Below the pieces are notes generated by a model, which saw only the letters and a list, made by a program, of their open reading frames with translations, did no database searches and had not been told where the DNA came from. A DNA stretch of 64,000 nt from Azoarcus_F sp048158365 (GTDB lineage Bacteria > Pseudomonadota > Gammaproteobacteria > Burkholderiales > Rhodocyclaceae): the NCBI GenBank assembly GCA_048158365.1, contig JBLLNL010000001.1; one strand, 5' to 3'. Of the stretch, positions 43,111 to 52,422 are shown one piece after another. A program made the position numbers and the translations under genes. Within the stretch, counting starts at the first letter, position 1. Each line of letters starts with the position of its first letter.

Positions 43111-44094
43111 TCAGCCCCACAGCGCCGGATCGGCGGGGTGCACCCCCGCGTCGTCGTAGCGCAGCGGGTGTGCCCGGTCGCGGCCGAGCAGCAAGGGCCC
43201 GTCCAGATCGGTGATCGCGGCGCCCTGCGCGACCAGCACCGCCGGTGCCATGCCCAACGACGAACCGACCATGCAACCGACCATGATCGAGAAGCCGGCG
43301 GCGACCGCCGCGTCTCGCAGTGCCAGCGCTTCGGTCAAGCCGCCGGTCTTGTCCAGCTTGATGTTCACCATGTCGTACTTGCCGCGCAGTGCCGCGAGCG
43401 AGTTACGGTCGTGACAGGATTCGTCCGCGCAGACCGGCAGGGGGCGGGCCATGTCGGCCAGCGCGTCGTCGGCACCGGCCGGCAGCGGTTGTTCCACCAT
43501 TTCCACGCCGAGACGCAGCAGCACCGGCGCGAGCGCGGCATACTCGTCGGCCGACCAGCCCTCGTTCGCGTCGACGATGATGCGCGAGCGCGGCGCCCCG
43601 CCGCGGACCGCTTCGAGGCGCGCGATGTCGCCCTCGCCGCCGAGCTTGATCTTGAGCAGCGGTCGATGGGCGTTGCGCGCGGCCTTGGCCCGCATCGTAT
43701 CGGGATCCTCGAGCGAGATCGTGAATGCGGTCAGGACCGGGCCGGGTGCGTCGAGGCCGGCCAGCCGCCACACCGGAACGCCGCTGCGCTTCGCGTCGAG
43801 GTCCCACAACGCGCAGTCGAGCGCATTGCGGGCGGCGCCCGGCTTCATCTCGTGCTGGAGTCGTGCTCGCGTGAGCCCGGCGGCGAGCCGTGGCGCCATC
43901 GCCTCGATGTCGGCGATGACGCCGGCGATGCTTTCGCCATAGCGGGCATAGGGCGTGCATTCGCCGCAACCGGCCAAAGCCCCGTCGGCGAGTCGCAGCG
44001 ACACGACCTCCTGGTCGGTGCGCGCGCCTCGCGAGATCGCGAACACCTCGCGGAACGGAAAGCGGTCATGGCTGACCGTGAGCTGCACGCTCAA
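43111..44094 (-). CDS. dgcA: Enolase-superfamily epimerase, DgcA or Ala-Glu epimerase type
   Basis: The 327-residue protein carries the racemase residues of the muconate-lactonizing subgroup: KxK in LLKIKLGGEGD, metal ligands in IVDANEGWSADE, VEMVEQPLPAG and VCADESCHDR, and the second lysine in MVNIKLDKTGG. By sequence this is a dipeptide epimerase-like enzyme. Where its gene sits with a DUF1611 gene, the pair has been described as DgcA-DgcN, with DgcA converting N-acetyl-D-glutamate to the L-form. TTG at 44094 overlaps the DUF1611 stop by four bases and has GGAG upstream. Confidence 0.85.
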   Translation of the reverse strand: MSVQLTVSHDRFPFREVFAISRGARTDQEVVSLRLADGALAGCGECTPYARYGESIAGVIADIEAMAPRLAAGLTRARLQHEMKPGAARNALDCALWDLDAKRSGVPVWRLAGLDAPGPVLTAFTISLEDPDTMRAKAARNAHRPLLKIKLGGEGDIARLEAVRGGAPRSRIIVDANEGWSADEYAALAPVLLRLGVEMVEQPLPAGADDALADMARPLPVCADESCHDRNSLAALRGKYDMVNIKLDKTGGLTEALALRDAAVAAGFSIMVGCMVGSSLGMAPAVLVAQGAAITDLDGPLLLGRDRAHPLRYDDAGVHPADPALWG

Positions 44095-45095
44095 GCGAGC
44101 GCCTCCAGCGCATCGACCAGCCGGTCCGCGCCCTGGCGGAACGGGTCGACCGTCGGCAGCTTCATCCGCTGCTCGGTCTCGGCGAGGTAATCGAGTGCGG
44201 CCTGCTCTGCCATGCCGTGCGTGTTGATCGACACGCCGACTACGCGGCAGTCCGGATTCACGACCCGGGCCAGCCGCAGCGACACTTCGGCCAGCTCCTC
44301 TAGGCTGGGCAGCGCGTAGTCGGGAAGGCCGCGCATGTGGGTGCGGGTGGGCTCGTGGCACAGGATCAGCGCGTCCGGCTGGCCACCGTGGATCAGCGCC
44401 AGCGTGACGCCGGAATAGGACGCGTGGAACAGGCTGCCCTGGCCCTCGATCAGGTCCCAGTGGTCAGGGTCGTTGTCCGGGGTCAGCCATTCGATCGAGC
44501 CGGCCATGAAGTCGGCGATGACCGCGTCCAGCGGCACGCCGTCGCCGGTGATCAGGATGCCGGTCTGGCCGGTGGCGCGAAAGGTGGCCTTCAGACTGCG
44601 GGCATGCATCGCGCGCTCCATCGCGATCCCGGTATACATCTTGCCGACCGAGCAGTCGGTGCCGACCGCAAGGCAGCGCCTGCCGCGCCGCGGCTTGCCG
44701 TTGGCGATCGGATACTTCACCGACGGAATGCGCACGTCGTGCAGGGTGCGCCCGTACATGCGCGCGGTCTCGACCAGCTCCGGCTCGTCGCGCAACAGGT
44801 TGTGCAGGCCCGAAGCGAGGTCCATGCCCGCGGCCAGCGCGTCGCACAGCACCGCGATCCAGGCCGGCGAGATCACGCCGCCGCGGTTCGCGACACCCAC
44901 CACCAGCGTCCTCGCCCCGGCCGCGGCCGCTTCGGCGATGTTCATGTCCGGCAGCCTCATGTCGGCATTGCAGCCCGCCATGCGGTACTGGCCGATCGCG
45001 GCATCCGGCCGCCAGTCGCGGATGCCCTGTGCGACCTTGGCCGCGAGCGGGTCGGGTGCGTCGCCGAGGAACAGCAGATAGGGATGTTCGATCAT
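44091..45095 (-). CDS. dgcN: DUF1611 family protein, DgcN-type D-glutamate N-acetyltransferase
   Basis: The 334-residue protein has the DUF1611 layout. An N-terminal domain has YRMAGCNADMRLPDMNI. A P-loop NTPase-like core has CLAVGTDCSVGKMYTGIAM, with IEGQGSLFHASYSGVTLALI and CHEPTRTHMRG further on. DUF1611 members paired with an epimerase have been reported as DgcN, which acetylates D-glutamate before racemisation. The start at 45095 is supported by MIEHPYLLFLGDAPDP matching the family start; an upstream extension is rejected. It is divergent from urtA across 222 bp. Confidence 0.85.
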   Translation of the reverse strand: MIEHPYLLFLGDAPDPLAAKVAQGIRDWRPDAAIGQYRMAGCNADMRLPDMNIAEAAAAGARTLVVGVANRGGVISPAWIAVLCDALAAGMDLASGLHNLLRDEPELVETARMYGRTLHDVRIPSVKYPIANGKPRRGRRCLAVGTDCSVGKMYTGIAMERAMHARSLKATFRATGQTGILITGDGVPLDAVIADFMAGSIEWLTPDNDPDHWDLIEGQGSLFHASYSGVTLALIHGGQPDALILCHEPTRTHMRGLPDYALPSLEELAEVSLRLARVVNPDCRVVGVSINTHGMAEQAALDYLAETEQRMKLPTVDPFRQGADRLVDALEALA

Positions 45096-45317
45096 GTCGG
45101 TCTCGATTCCGGGCCTTGGGATCTCCGTCCATTCTGAGCGATGCCATCGGGCGAGGCAACCGCAGTCCGCGCCCCGGCGACTTCGGGCTGAAGGGGCCGC
45201 CGGCGGTGTTCGTCTGGCCCTACGCCATCTTGCGTATTCCCGCGTCACCGCCTCCGGCCTACATTGGTGTCGCACCGCAGCAATGCGATCCCGCCACCGA
45301 ATAATGAGGAGTCCGTC

Positions 45318-46571
45318 ATGCAGACACGTCGCAACTTCATCAAGGCCCTGACCCTATCCGCGTCGATCGCCGCGATCGGCCTGCCGTTCGCGGCTCACGC
45401 GTCCGAAACCATCAAGGTCGGCATCCTGCATTCGCTGTCCGGCACGATGGCGATCTCGGAGACCGCGCTGCGCAACGTCGCGCTGATGACGATCGAGGAG
45501 ATCAATGCCTCGGGCGGTGTGCTCGGCAAGCAGCTCGAGCCGGTGGTCGTAGATCCGGCCTCCGACTGGCCGCTGTTCGCCGAACGCGCCCGCCAGCTGC
45601 TGGCCCAGGACAAGGTGTCGGTGGTCTTCGGCTGCTGGACCTCGGTGAGCCGCAAGTCGGTGCTGCCGGTGTTCAGCGAACTGAACGGGCTGCTGTTCTA
45701 CCCGGTGCAGTACGAGGGAGAGGAACTCGAGCGCAACGTGTTCTATACCGGTGCGGCGCCCAACCAGCAGGCGATTCCGGCCACCGAGTACCTGATGAGC
45801 GAAGAGGGCGGCGGCGCCAAGCGCTTCGTGCTGCTCGGCACCGACTATGTCTATCCGCGCACCACCAACCGCATCCTGCGGGCCTTCCTCAAGAGCAAGG
45901 GCGTGTCGGACGACGACATCATGGAAGAGTACACACCCTTTGGCCATTCCGACTACCAGACCATCATCGCCAACATCAAGCGCTTCTCCGCGGGTGGCAA
46001 GACTGCGGTGATCTCGACCATCAACGGCGACTCCAATGTGCCGTTCTACCGCGAACTCGGCAACGCCGGGCTGAGCGCGACCGATGTGCCGGTGGTCGCG
46101 TTCTCGGTGGGAGAAGAGGAACTGCGCGGCGTCGATACCAAGCCGCTGATGGGTCACCTGGCCGCCTGGAACTACTTCATGTCGGTCGACAACCCCAAGA
46201 ACACCGAATTCGTCACCAAGTATCGCGCCTGGGCCAAGGCAAACAACGTGCCGAACGCCGACACGGTCGTGACCAACGATCCGATGGAGGCGACCTATGT
46301 CGGCATCCACATGTGGAAGCAGGCGGTCGAGAAGGCCGGCACGGTGGATGTGGATGCGGTCATCGATGCGATGGGCGGCCAGACCTTCGACGCGCCGTCC
46401 GGTTTCACGCTGACCATGGATCCGACCAACCATCACCTGCACAAGCCGGTGCTGATCGGGGAGGTGCGTGACGACGGCCAGTTCGACGTGGTGTGGCAGA
46501 CGGATGCGCCGATTCGCGCCCAGCCGTGGAGCCCGTTCATCGAAGGCAACGAAGGCAAGCAGGGCCTCTGA
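45318..46571 (+). CDS. urtA: Urea ABC transporter substrate-binding protein
   Basis: The 417-residue periplasmic binding protein has a Tat-type signal (QTRRNFIKALTLSASI, cleavage after AHA). The mature protein begins SETIKVGILHSLSGTMAISE and includes FGCWTSVSRKSVLPVF and NGLLFYPVQYEGEE, all typical of UrtA. It captures urea (or short-chain amides) for the UrtBCDE complex. GAGGAG lies nine bases before the ATG. The upstream gap shows neither a clear sigma-54 site nor an NtrC box. Confidence 0.95.
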   Translation: MQTRRNFIKALTLSASIAAIGLPFAAHASETIKVGILHSLSGTMAISETALRNVALMTIEEINASGGVLGKQLEPVVVDPASDWPLFAERARQLLAQDKVSVVFGCWTSVSRKSVLPVFSELNGLLFYPVQYEGEELERNVFYTGAAPNQQAIPATEYLMSEEGGGAKRFVLLGTDYVYPRTTNRILRAFLKSKGVSDDDIMEEYTPFGHSDYQTIIANIKRFSAGGKTAVISTINGDSNVPFYRELGNAGLSATDVPVVAFSVGEEELRGVDTKPLMGHLAAWNYFMSVDNPKNTEFVTKYRAWAKANNVPNADTVVTNDPMEATYVGIHMWKQAVEKAGTVDVDAVIDAMGGQTFDAPSGFTLTMDPTNHHLHKPVLIGEVRDDGQFDVVWQTDAPIRAQPWSPFIEGNEGKQGL

Positions 46572-46664
46572 GCCCGCCGGCTGCCGGTGAGGCCCGGGGT
46601 GAGTGAAGCGCGTATCCCGGACCTCCCCGCTGCCGGTCCTGATTTCCAGACCGGACCGTTCGCG

Positions 46665-48266
46665 ATGACACTTCGGACACTGCTCCATTTCCTGCTGCTG
46701 ATGCTGATCCTGATCGCCGGTTCGGCGCGGGCGACGCTCGACCCGGAGGTGATCGAGGGGCTGGGTTCGTCCGACTTCGCCGCGCGGGTGTTCGCGATCG
46801 AGGCGCTTGCGAGCGCAGGCGAAGCAGGCGCGGACATCGTCGCCGCGATCGAGGCGGGCGAGTTCGGGGCGATCGACGGCCGCGCGGTCGTCGTGCGCGG
46901 GGGCATCGTCACCGACGTCGGTACCGGCGAGGTGCTCGACGTGGCGCCGGCGGACGTTGCGTTGCTGCGCCTGAACAACCGTCTTCGTCGCGCGCTCGCG
47001 ACCGCCAAGGCGGGCATCTTGCTCGAGACCGGCAGTCGCAGCGAGCGGCTCGCCGCTGCGCGTACGCTGGTGCGTGATGCGTCCGAGCCCTTGCTGCCGC
47101 TGTTCGAGCGCGTGACCGACACCGAAGAAGACGACGAGATCCGCGAACTGGTGCTGCAGGCGGCCGCACGGGTCAATCTGGCCTCGGCCGACGCCGAGCG
47201 CCGCATCCAGGCGGTGATCCTGCTCGGCGAATCGACCGACGCGGCGGTGCTGACCATGTTGCGATCCTTCGTCAGTCGCGACGGCGACGCGTGGATCGAG
47301 GCGGACCCGGTGGTACGCGCCGCGGCCCAGGATTCGATTCGCGCGATCGAGCGTCGTATCGCCCTCACCGACAACATCCGCACCGTATTCACCGGGCTGT
47401 CGCTCGGTTCCATCCTGCTGCTCGCCGCGCTGGGGCTCGCCGTCACCTTTGGCGTAATGGGCGTGATCAACATGGCGCACGGCGAGCTGCTGATGGTCGG
47501 TGCCTATGCGACCTTCATCGTGCAAGGGCTGTTCCGCACCCATCTGCCCGGCTGGTTCGACTGGTACGTTCTGGCCGCGATACCGGTCGCGTTCTTCGTG
47601 GCGGCCGCGGTCGGCGTGCTGATGGAGCGCAGCGTGCTGCGCTATCTGTATGGCCGCCCCCTCGAGTCGCTGCTCGCGACCTGGGGCATCTCGCTGGTGC
47701 TGATCCAGGCCGCGCGCGTGATCTTCGGCCCGCAGAACCTCGAACTGACCAATCCGTCATGGATGTCCGGCAGCGTCGAGATCGTGGCCGGCCTGTCGCT
47801 GCCGTGGAACCGCATCATCATCCTCGGCTTCTCGGTGTTCGTGCTGGTGCTGATCTGGCTGATGATGCAGAAGACCCGGCTCGGCATGTTCGTGCGTGCG
47901 GTCACGCAGAACCGTCCGATGGCCGGTTGCGTGGGCGTGCCGACCGCACGGGTGGACACCCTGGCCTTCGCGATCGGCGCGGGCGTGGCCGGGCTGGGTG
48001 GTCTGGCGCTGTCGCAGATCGCGAACGTCGGCCCGGCGATGGGCCAGGGCTACATCGTGGATTCCTTCATGGTGGTCGTGCTCGGCGGCGTCGGCCAGCT
48101 CGCCGGTGCGGTGTGGGCGGCGTTCGGGCTGGGCATCGTGTCGAAGTTCCTCGAAGGCTGGACCGGTGCGGTCATCGCGAAGATCCTGGTGCTGGTCTTC
48201 ATCATCATGTTCATCCAGAAGCGTCCGCAGGGCATCTTCGCCCTCAAGGGTCGCGCGGTCGATTGA
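46665..48266 (+). CDS. urtB: Urea ABC transporter permease UrtB
   Basis: The 533-residue protein has a signal-like first helix (LLHFLLLMLILIAGSARA), about 210 periplasmic residues of helical repeat character, then the LIV-H-type permease (GLSLGSILLLAALGLAVTFG, VINMAHGELLMVGAYATFIV). The long N-terminal region is usual for UrtB. The 93-bp gap after urtA holds a small hairpin (CCGGTC...GACCGG, 46633-46654) that may lower expression relative to the binding protein. The start is the ATG before the signal helix. Confidence 0.94.
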   Translation: MTLRTLLHFLLLMLILIAGSARATLDPEVIEGLGSSDFAARVFAIEALASAGEAGADIVAAIEAGEFGAIDGRAVVVRGGIVTDVGTGEVLDVAPADVALLRLNNRLRRALATAKAGILLETGSRSERLAAARTLVRDASEPLLPLFERVTDTEEDDEIRELVLQAAARVNLASADAERRIQAVILLGESTDAAVLTMLRSFVSRDGDAWIEADPVVRAAAQDSIRAIERRIALTDNIRTVFTGLSLGSILLLAALGLAVTFGVMGVINMAHGELLMVGAYATFIVQGLFRTHLPGWFDWYVLAAIPVAFFVAAAVGVLMERSVLRYLYGRPLESLLATWGISLVLIQAARVIFGPQNLELTNPSWMSGSVEIVAGLSLPWNRIIILGFSVFVLVLIWLMMQKTRLGMFVRAVTQNRPMAGCVGVPTARVDTLAFAIGAGVAGLGGLALSQIANVGPAMGQGYIVDSFMVVVLGGVGQLAGAVWAAFGLGIVSKFLEGWTGAVIAKILVLVFIIMFIQKRPQGIFALKGRAVD

Positions 48267-48283
48267 CGCGGGCACTCCACATC

Positions 48284-49567
48284 ATGCGCACACCCTTCAC
48301 GATTCGATTGCTGAACAGCATGCCCGGCACCGGCTGGGCCGCGCTGATCCTGTTCGCCCTGGCGGCCTGGGTCTATGTGCCGGTTGCGCATCTGGTCCTG
48401 CCATCCGATCACCCGCTGCACATCTCTGCCTACTGGGTCGGTCTGCTCGGCAAGATCCTGTGCTACATGGTGGTCGCCGTCGCGATGGACCTGATCTGGG
48501 GCTACGCCGGCATCCTGTCGCTCGGGCACGGCATGTTTTTCGCACTGGGCGGCTACGCCTTCGGCATGTACCTGATGCGCCAGATCGGTCGCGACGGCAG
48601 TTACGGGGCCGACATCCCGGACTTCATGGTGTTTCTGGACTGGAAGGAACTGCCCTGGTACTGGGCCGGTTCGGACTCCTTTCTGATCTCGCTGTTACTG
48701 GTGATGGCGGTGCCTGGCGTCGTCGCGTTCGTGTTCGGCTGGTTCGCATTCCGCTCGCGCATCAAGGGCGTGTATTTCTCGATCATCACGCAGGCGCTGA
48801 CCTATGCGGCGATGCTGCTGTTCTTCCGCAACGAGACCGGCTTCGGCGGCAACAACGGTTTCACCGACTTCAAGCGCATCCTCGGCTATCCGATCACCGC
48901 GCCGGAGATGCGGGTGGTGCTGTTCGCGCTGTCGGCGACGCTGCTGATCGCGTGCCTGCTGATGGGCCGCTATCTCGTGACCTCGCGCTTCGGCAGGGTG
49001 CTGGCGGCGATCCGCGACGCGGAGAGCCGGGTCATGTTCATCGGCTACAACCCGCTGCACTACAAGCTCTTCATCTGGACATTGTCGGCGGTGCTGTGCG
49101 GCCTGGCCGGTGCGCTGTACGTGCCGCAGGTCGGCATCATCAACCCGTCCGAGATGAGCCCCGCCAACTCGATCGAGATTGCGGTGTGGGTGGCGGTCGG
49201 CGGGCGCGGTACGCTGGTCGGCGCGGTTGTCGGTGCGGGGGTCGTGAATCTGGCCAAGAGCTGGTTCACGGTGTCCTTCCCGGATTACTGGCCGTTCGTG
49301 CTGGGCTTCCTGTTCATCGCGGTGACCTTGTTCATGCCCAACGGCATCGTCGGTGTGGTGCGCAAGCTGTTCGGCCGCCGCGGGGCGCCGGCGATCGAAT
49401 CCTCACCGGCCGCGACACCTGCGGCTCCGGCCAGCGGCGTCGCCGACGCGGCGGTCTCGGCGAAGACGCACGGGTCGGTGCCGGTTGCGGATGACCTGTC
49501 CAGTCCGGAGGAAAGCAGCATCGTGCGGGCCTTCTCGAACAAGGTCACCAAGGGAGCGGGCGCATGA
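48284..49567 (+). CDS. urtC: Urea ABC transporter permease UrtC
   Basis: The 427-residue LIV-M-type permease has about ten helices and conserved stretches DLIWGYAGILSLGHGMFFAL and VSFPDYWPFVLGFLFIAV. A hydrophilic alanine/serine-rich tail of about 65 residues extends past the last helix, longer than in most relatives. It pairs with UrtB in the membrane. The stop overlaps urtD by four bases. Confidence 0.94.
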   Translation: MRTPFTIRLLNSMPGTGWAALILFALAAWVYVPVAHLVLPSDHPLHISAYWVGLLGKILCYMVVAVAMDLIWGYAGILSLGHGMFFALGGYAFGMYLMRQIGRDGSYGADIPDFMVFLDWKELPWYWAGSDSFLISLLLVMAVPGVVAFVFGWFAFRSRIKGVYFSIITQALTYAAMLLFFRNETGFGGNNGFTDFKRILGYPITAPEMRVVLFALSATLLIACLLMGRYLVTSRFGRVLAAIRDAESRVMFIGYNPLHYKLFIWTLSAVLCGLAGALYVPQVGIINPSEMSPANSIEIAVWVAVGGRGTLVGAVVGAGVVNLAKSWFTVSFPDYWPFVLGFLFIAVTLFMPNGIVGVVRKLFGRRGAPAIESSPAATPAAPASGVADAAVSAKTHGSVPVADDLSSPEESSIVRAFSNKVTKGAGA

Positions 49568-50409
49568 GCACCAAAACGATCGAACGGCCGACCGACGATG
49601 GTGCGCAGGCGCCCGGTCACCGCGGTTCGCCGTCCCACCACATGGTGGTGGAAGGTGCGCTCGACCTGTCGCACAGCGTCATCCTGTATCTGGAGGACAT
49701 CTCAGTCAGCTTCGACGGTTTCAAGGCCTTGAACAAGCTGTCGCTCGCGATCGACGCTGGCGAGCTGCGTTGCATCATCGGGCCGAACGGCGCCGGCAAG
49801 ACCACGATGATGGATGTCATCACCGGCAAGACCCGTCCGGATGAAGGCAAGGCCTTCTTCGGGCAGACGATAGATCTGACCCGGCTCACCGAGCCGCAGA
49901 TCGCGCACGCCGGGATTGGGCGCAAGTTCCAGAAGCCGACGATCTTCGGCGATCACACCGTGTTCGAGAATCTGGAACTCGCGATGAAGGCCGACAAGCG
50001 GGTGCGCCGCACCTTGTTCGCGTCGCTGCGCGACGAGGACCGCGACCGCATCCAGGCGGTGCTGAAGCGCATCCGCCTCGAGAGCCAGGCCGACTGCATC
50101 GCCGGCCTGTTGTCGCACGGGCAGAAGCAGTGGCTCGAGATCGGCATGCTGCTGATGCAGGAACCGCGGCTGCTGCTGCTCGACGAACCGGTGGCCGGCA
50201 TGACCGACGAGGAGACCGAGCGTACCGCCGAGTTGTTCGTCAGCCTGGCCGGCAGCCATTCTCTGGTCGTGGTCGAACACGACATGAGCTTCGTCGAGGC
50301 GCTCGGCGGCAAGGTGACCGTTCTGCACGAAGGTTCGGTGCTGGCCGAAGGCGATCTGGCGACGGTTCAGGAAGACCCCCGCGTGATCGAGGTGTACCTT
50401 GGACGTTGA
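49564..50409 (+). CDS. urtD: Urea ABC transporter ATP-binding protein UrtD
   Basis: The 281-residue ATPase has Walker A GPNGAGKTTMMD, the signature region LLSHGQKQWLEIGMLLMQ and Walker B LLLLDEPVAGMTDEE. The LSHGQ signature in place of LSGGQ is normal for this family. The first 40 residues are an extension without homology to ABC domains. It is coupled to urtC by an ATGA overlap. Confidence 0.95.
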   Translation: MSTKTIERPTDDGAQAPGHRGSPSHHMVVEGALDLSHSVILYLEDISVSFDGFKALNKLSLAIDAGELRCIIGPNGAGKTTMMDVITGKTRPDEGKAFFGQTIDLTRLTEPQIAHAGIGRKFQKPTIFGDHTVFENLELAMKADKRVRRTLFASLRDEDRDRIQAVLKRIRLESQADCIAGLLSHGQKQWLEIGMLLMQEPRLLLLDEPVAGMTDEETERTAELFVSLAGSHSLVVVEHDMSFVEALGGKVTVLHEGSVLAEGDLATVQEDPRVIEVYLGR

Positions 50410-50488
50410 ACTGGAAAATCGGCCGCACGAGCGGCGCCTGGCTACGCACCCGGCCAAGGCGTCGCGTGTCGCCGAGGATGGAGCGGGC

Positions 50489-51181
50489 ATGCTCGAAGTA
50501 GCAAACCTCAACCAGTACTACGGCGGCAGCCACATCCTGCGTGGGCTGTCCTTCGGCGTGCCGATGGGCCAGGTCACGACGCTGCTCGGTCGCAACGGTG
50601 TGGGCAAGACCACGCTGCTGAAATCCCTGATGGGCCTGGTGCCGGTCGCGAGCGGGGCGATCCATTTCGATGGCAAGGACCTCACCCGCGCCACGTCCTG
50701 CAACCGGGTGCGCGCCGGCATCGGTTACGTGCCGCAGGGCCGCGAGATCTTTCCGCGCCTGACGGTCGAGGAGAATCTGCTGATGGGGCTGGCGACCCGC
50801 CCCGGCGGCACCCGTATCCCCGATCGCATCTTCGACATGTTCCCGGTGCTGAAGCAGATGATGCACCGCCGTGGCGGCGACCTGTCCGGCGGGCAGCAGC
50901 AGCAACTCGCGATCGGCCGGGCGCTGGCGTTCGGTCCGAAGCTGCTGATCCTGGACGAGCCGACCGAGGGCATCCAGCCGTCCATCATCAAGGACATCGG
51001 CAACGCGATCCGCGGTCTCGCCGCCACCGGCGAGATGGCGATCCTGCTGGTCGAGCAGTACTACGATTTCGCGCGCGACCTGTCGGACCAGTACCTGGTC
51101 ATGGAGCGCGGCGAGATCATCATGCGCGGGGCCGGTGCCGGCATGGATGCCGACGGCGTGCGGGAGCGGCTGTCGGTCTGA
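50489..51181 (+). CDS. urtE: Urea ABC transporter ATP-binding protein UrtE
   Basis: The 230-residue ATPase begins MLEVANLNQYYGGSHILRGL. It has Walker A GRNGVGKTTLLKSLMGL, signature DLSGGQQQQLAIGRALAF and Walker B LLILDEPTEGIQPS. The ATG at 50489 has GGAG upstream and gives the normal N-terminus; a reading from 50399 is rejected. It is the last gene of urtABCDE and is followed by a hairpin. Confidence 0.95.
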   Translation: MLEVANLNQYYGGSHILRGLSFGVPMGQVTTLLGRNGVGKTTLLKSLMGLVPVASGAIHFDGKDLTRATSCNRVRAGIGYVPQGREIFPRLTVEENLLMGLATRPGGTRIPDRIFDMFPVLKQMMHRRGGDLSGGQQQQLAIGRALAFGPKLLILDEPTEGIQPSIIKDIGNAIRGLAATGEMAILLVEQYYDFARDLSDQYLVMERGEIIMRGAGAGMDADGVRERLSV

Positions 51182-51283
51182 TCGACGCGCAGCCGGGGTC
51201 GATGCCGGTGACCGGTGGGGTACCGGTCGGAGCGACTCGTCGGGCGCGTGCTTGATCTTCGGTCGGCTGCGGGTCATGATGCT

Positions 51284-51318
51284 GCGAGCGCGTCATGCCG
51301 TTGGCGTGACGCGCTCGC
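51284..51318. terminator. Perfect 12-bp stem hairpin after urtE
   Basis: GCGAGCGCGTCA (51284-51295) pairs with TGACGCGCTCGC (51307-51318) across an 11-base loop. No T-run follows, so intrinsic termination would be weak, but it is the only strong structure between urtE and the next gene. Confidence 0.5.
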
Positions 51319-51351
51319 ATCCTCCCGAACCGCCTGACCCCGAATCGTTCG

Positions 51352-52422
51352 ATGACCGAAGCCACTCGCCTGTCCGCCCAGCGTCGCACCGACGACATCC
51401 GCGTGTTCGGCGACGAACTTGCGCGGCTGGAGGCCGAAGGGGTGCTGCAGTTGTCGGGCGAGCAGCGTCGCGCGGTTGCGGCACATCATGAGGCCTTGCT
51501 GGCCGGTTTTGCGGCCGCCTTCGACGTCGACCGCGACACGCGCGCCCGGCAACTGTCGCTGGGCATGCGCATCGCATCGTTTCTCGGTGCGCTCGCGTTC
51601 GCGGCCAGCGTCTTCTTCCTCTTCTACCAGTTCTGGGGACGGTTCCCGGAGAACGCGCAGGTAGTCATCCTGATCGCTGCCTCGCTCGCCATGTTCGGTG
51701 TCACCGTGTGGCTGCGCGGGCGCGACGCCACCGGCTATTTCACGAAGCTCGCCGCGCTGGTCGCGTTCGCATGCTTCGTGCTCAATATCGCCATGTTGGG
51801 GCAGATCTTCAACATCACGCCTTCCGAGCATGCGCTGCTGCCCTGGGCGGCGTTCGCGTTGCTGCTCGCCTACGCGTGCAACCTGCGGCTGTTGCTCGCC
51901 GCCGGCATCCTGGCGGTGATGGCCTGGGTGGCCGCGCGGGTCGGGACCTGGAGCGGCATGTACTGGATCCACTTCGGTGAGCGCCCGGAGAACTTCATAC
52001 CGCTGTCGATCGCGCTGTTCCTGCTGCCGCAGATCGTGCGCCATGCGCGTCACGAGGATTTTCCGCCGGTCTATCGCGTCTTCGGCCTGGTGTCGCTGCT
52101 GCTGCCCGCGCTGGTGCTCGCCAACTGGGGCGGCATCAGCTACCTGCCGTGGCCGGTGGGGGTGATCGAGGCCTTCTACCAGCTGTGCGGTTTCGCGCTG
52201 AGCGCGGCGGCGGTCTGGCTAGGCCTGCGCAGGCAGTGGCCGGAGACTGTCAATGCCGGGATCACCTTCTTCGTGATCTTTCTGTATACGAAGTTCTTCG
52301 ACTGGTGGTGGGAGCCGATGCCCAAGTACCTGTTCTTTATGGTGCTCGGCCTGGTCGCAGTGTTGATCCTGCTGGTCATCAAGCGGCTGCGCCAGGCCGG
52401 TCACGCGGAGGCGGACGCATGA
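51352..52422 (+). CDS. DUF2157 polytopic membrane protein
   Basis: The 356-residue protein has a soluble N-terminal region of about 70 residues with a predicted helical DUF2157 start, then about nine membrane helices (for example MRIASFLGALAFAASVFFLF and FFVIFLYTKFFDWWW). The function is unknown. DUF2157 genes very often sit beside a GDYXXLXY or DUF4824 gene, as here, so the two products probably form one complex. Its stop overlaps the next start by four bases. Confidence 0.82.
   Translation: MTEATRLSAQRRTDDIRVFGDELARLEAEGVLQLSGEQRRAVAAHHEALLAGFAAAFDVDRDTRARQLSLGMRIASFLGALAFAASVFFLFYQFWGRFPENAQVVILIAASLAMFGVTVWLRGRDATGYFTKLAALVAFACFVLNIAMLGQIFNITPSEHALLPWAAFALLLAYACNLRLLLAAGILAVMAWVAARVGTWSGMYWIHFGERPENFIPLSIALFLLPQIVRHARHEDFPPVYRVFGLVSLLLPALVLANWGGISYLPWPVGVIEAFYQLCGFALSAAAVWLGLRRQWPETVNAGITFFVIFLYTKFFDWWWEPMPKYLFFMVLGLVAVLILLVIKRLRQAGHAEADA

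Noticed and set aside
45096..45317. Sigma-54 promoter or NtrC box upstream of urtA
   Set aside because: No pair of GG and GC ten bases apart with supporting flanks, and no TGCACC-N5-GGTGCA match.
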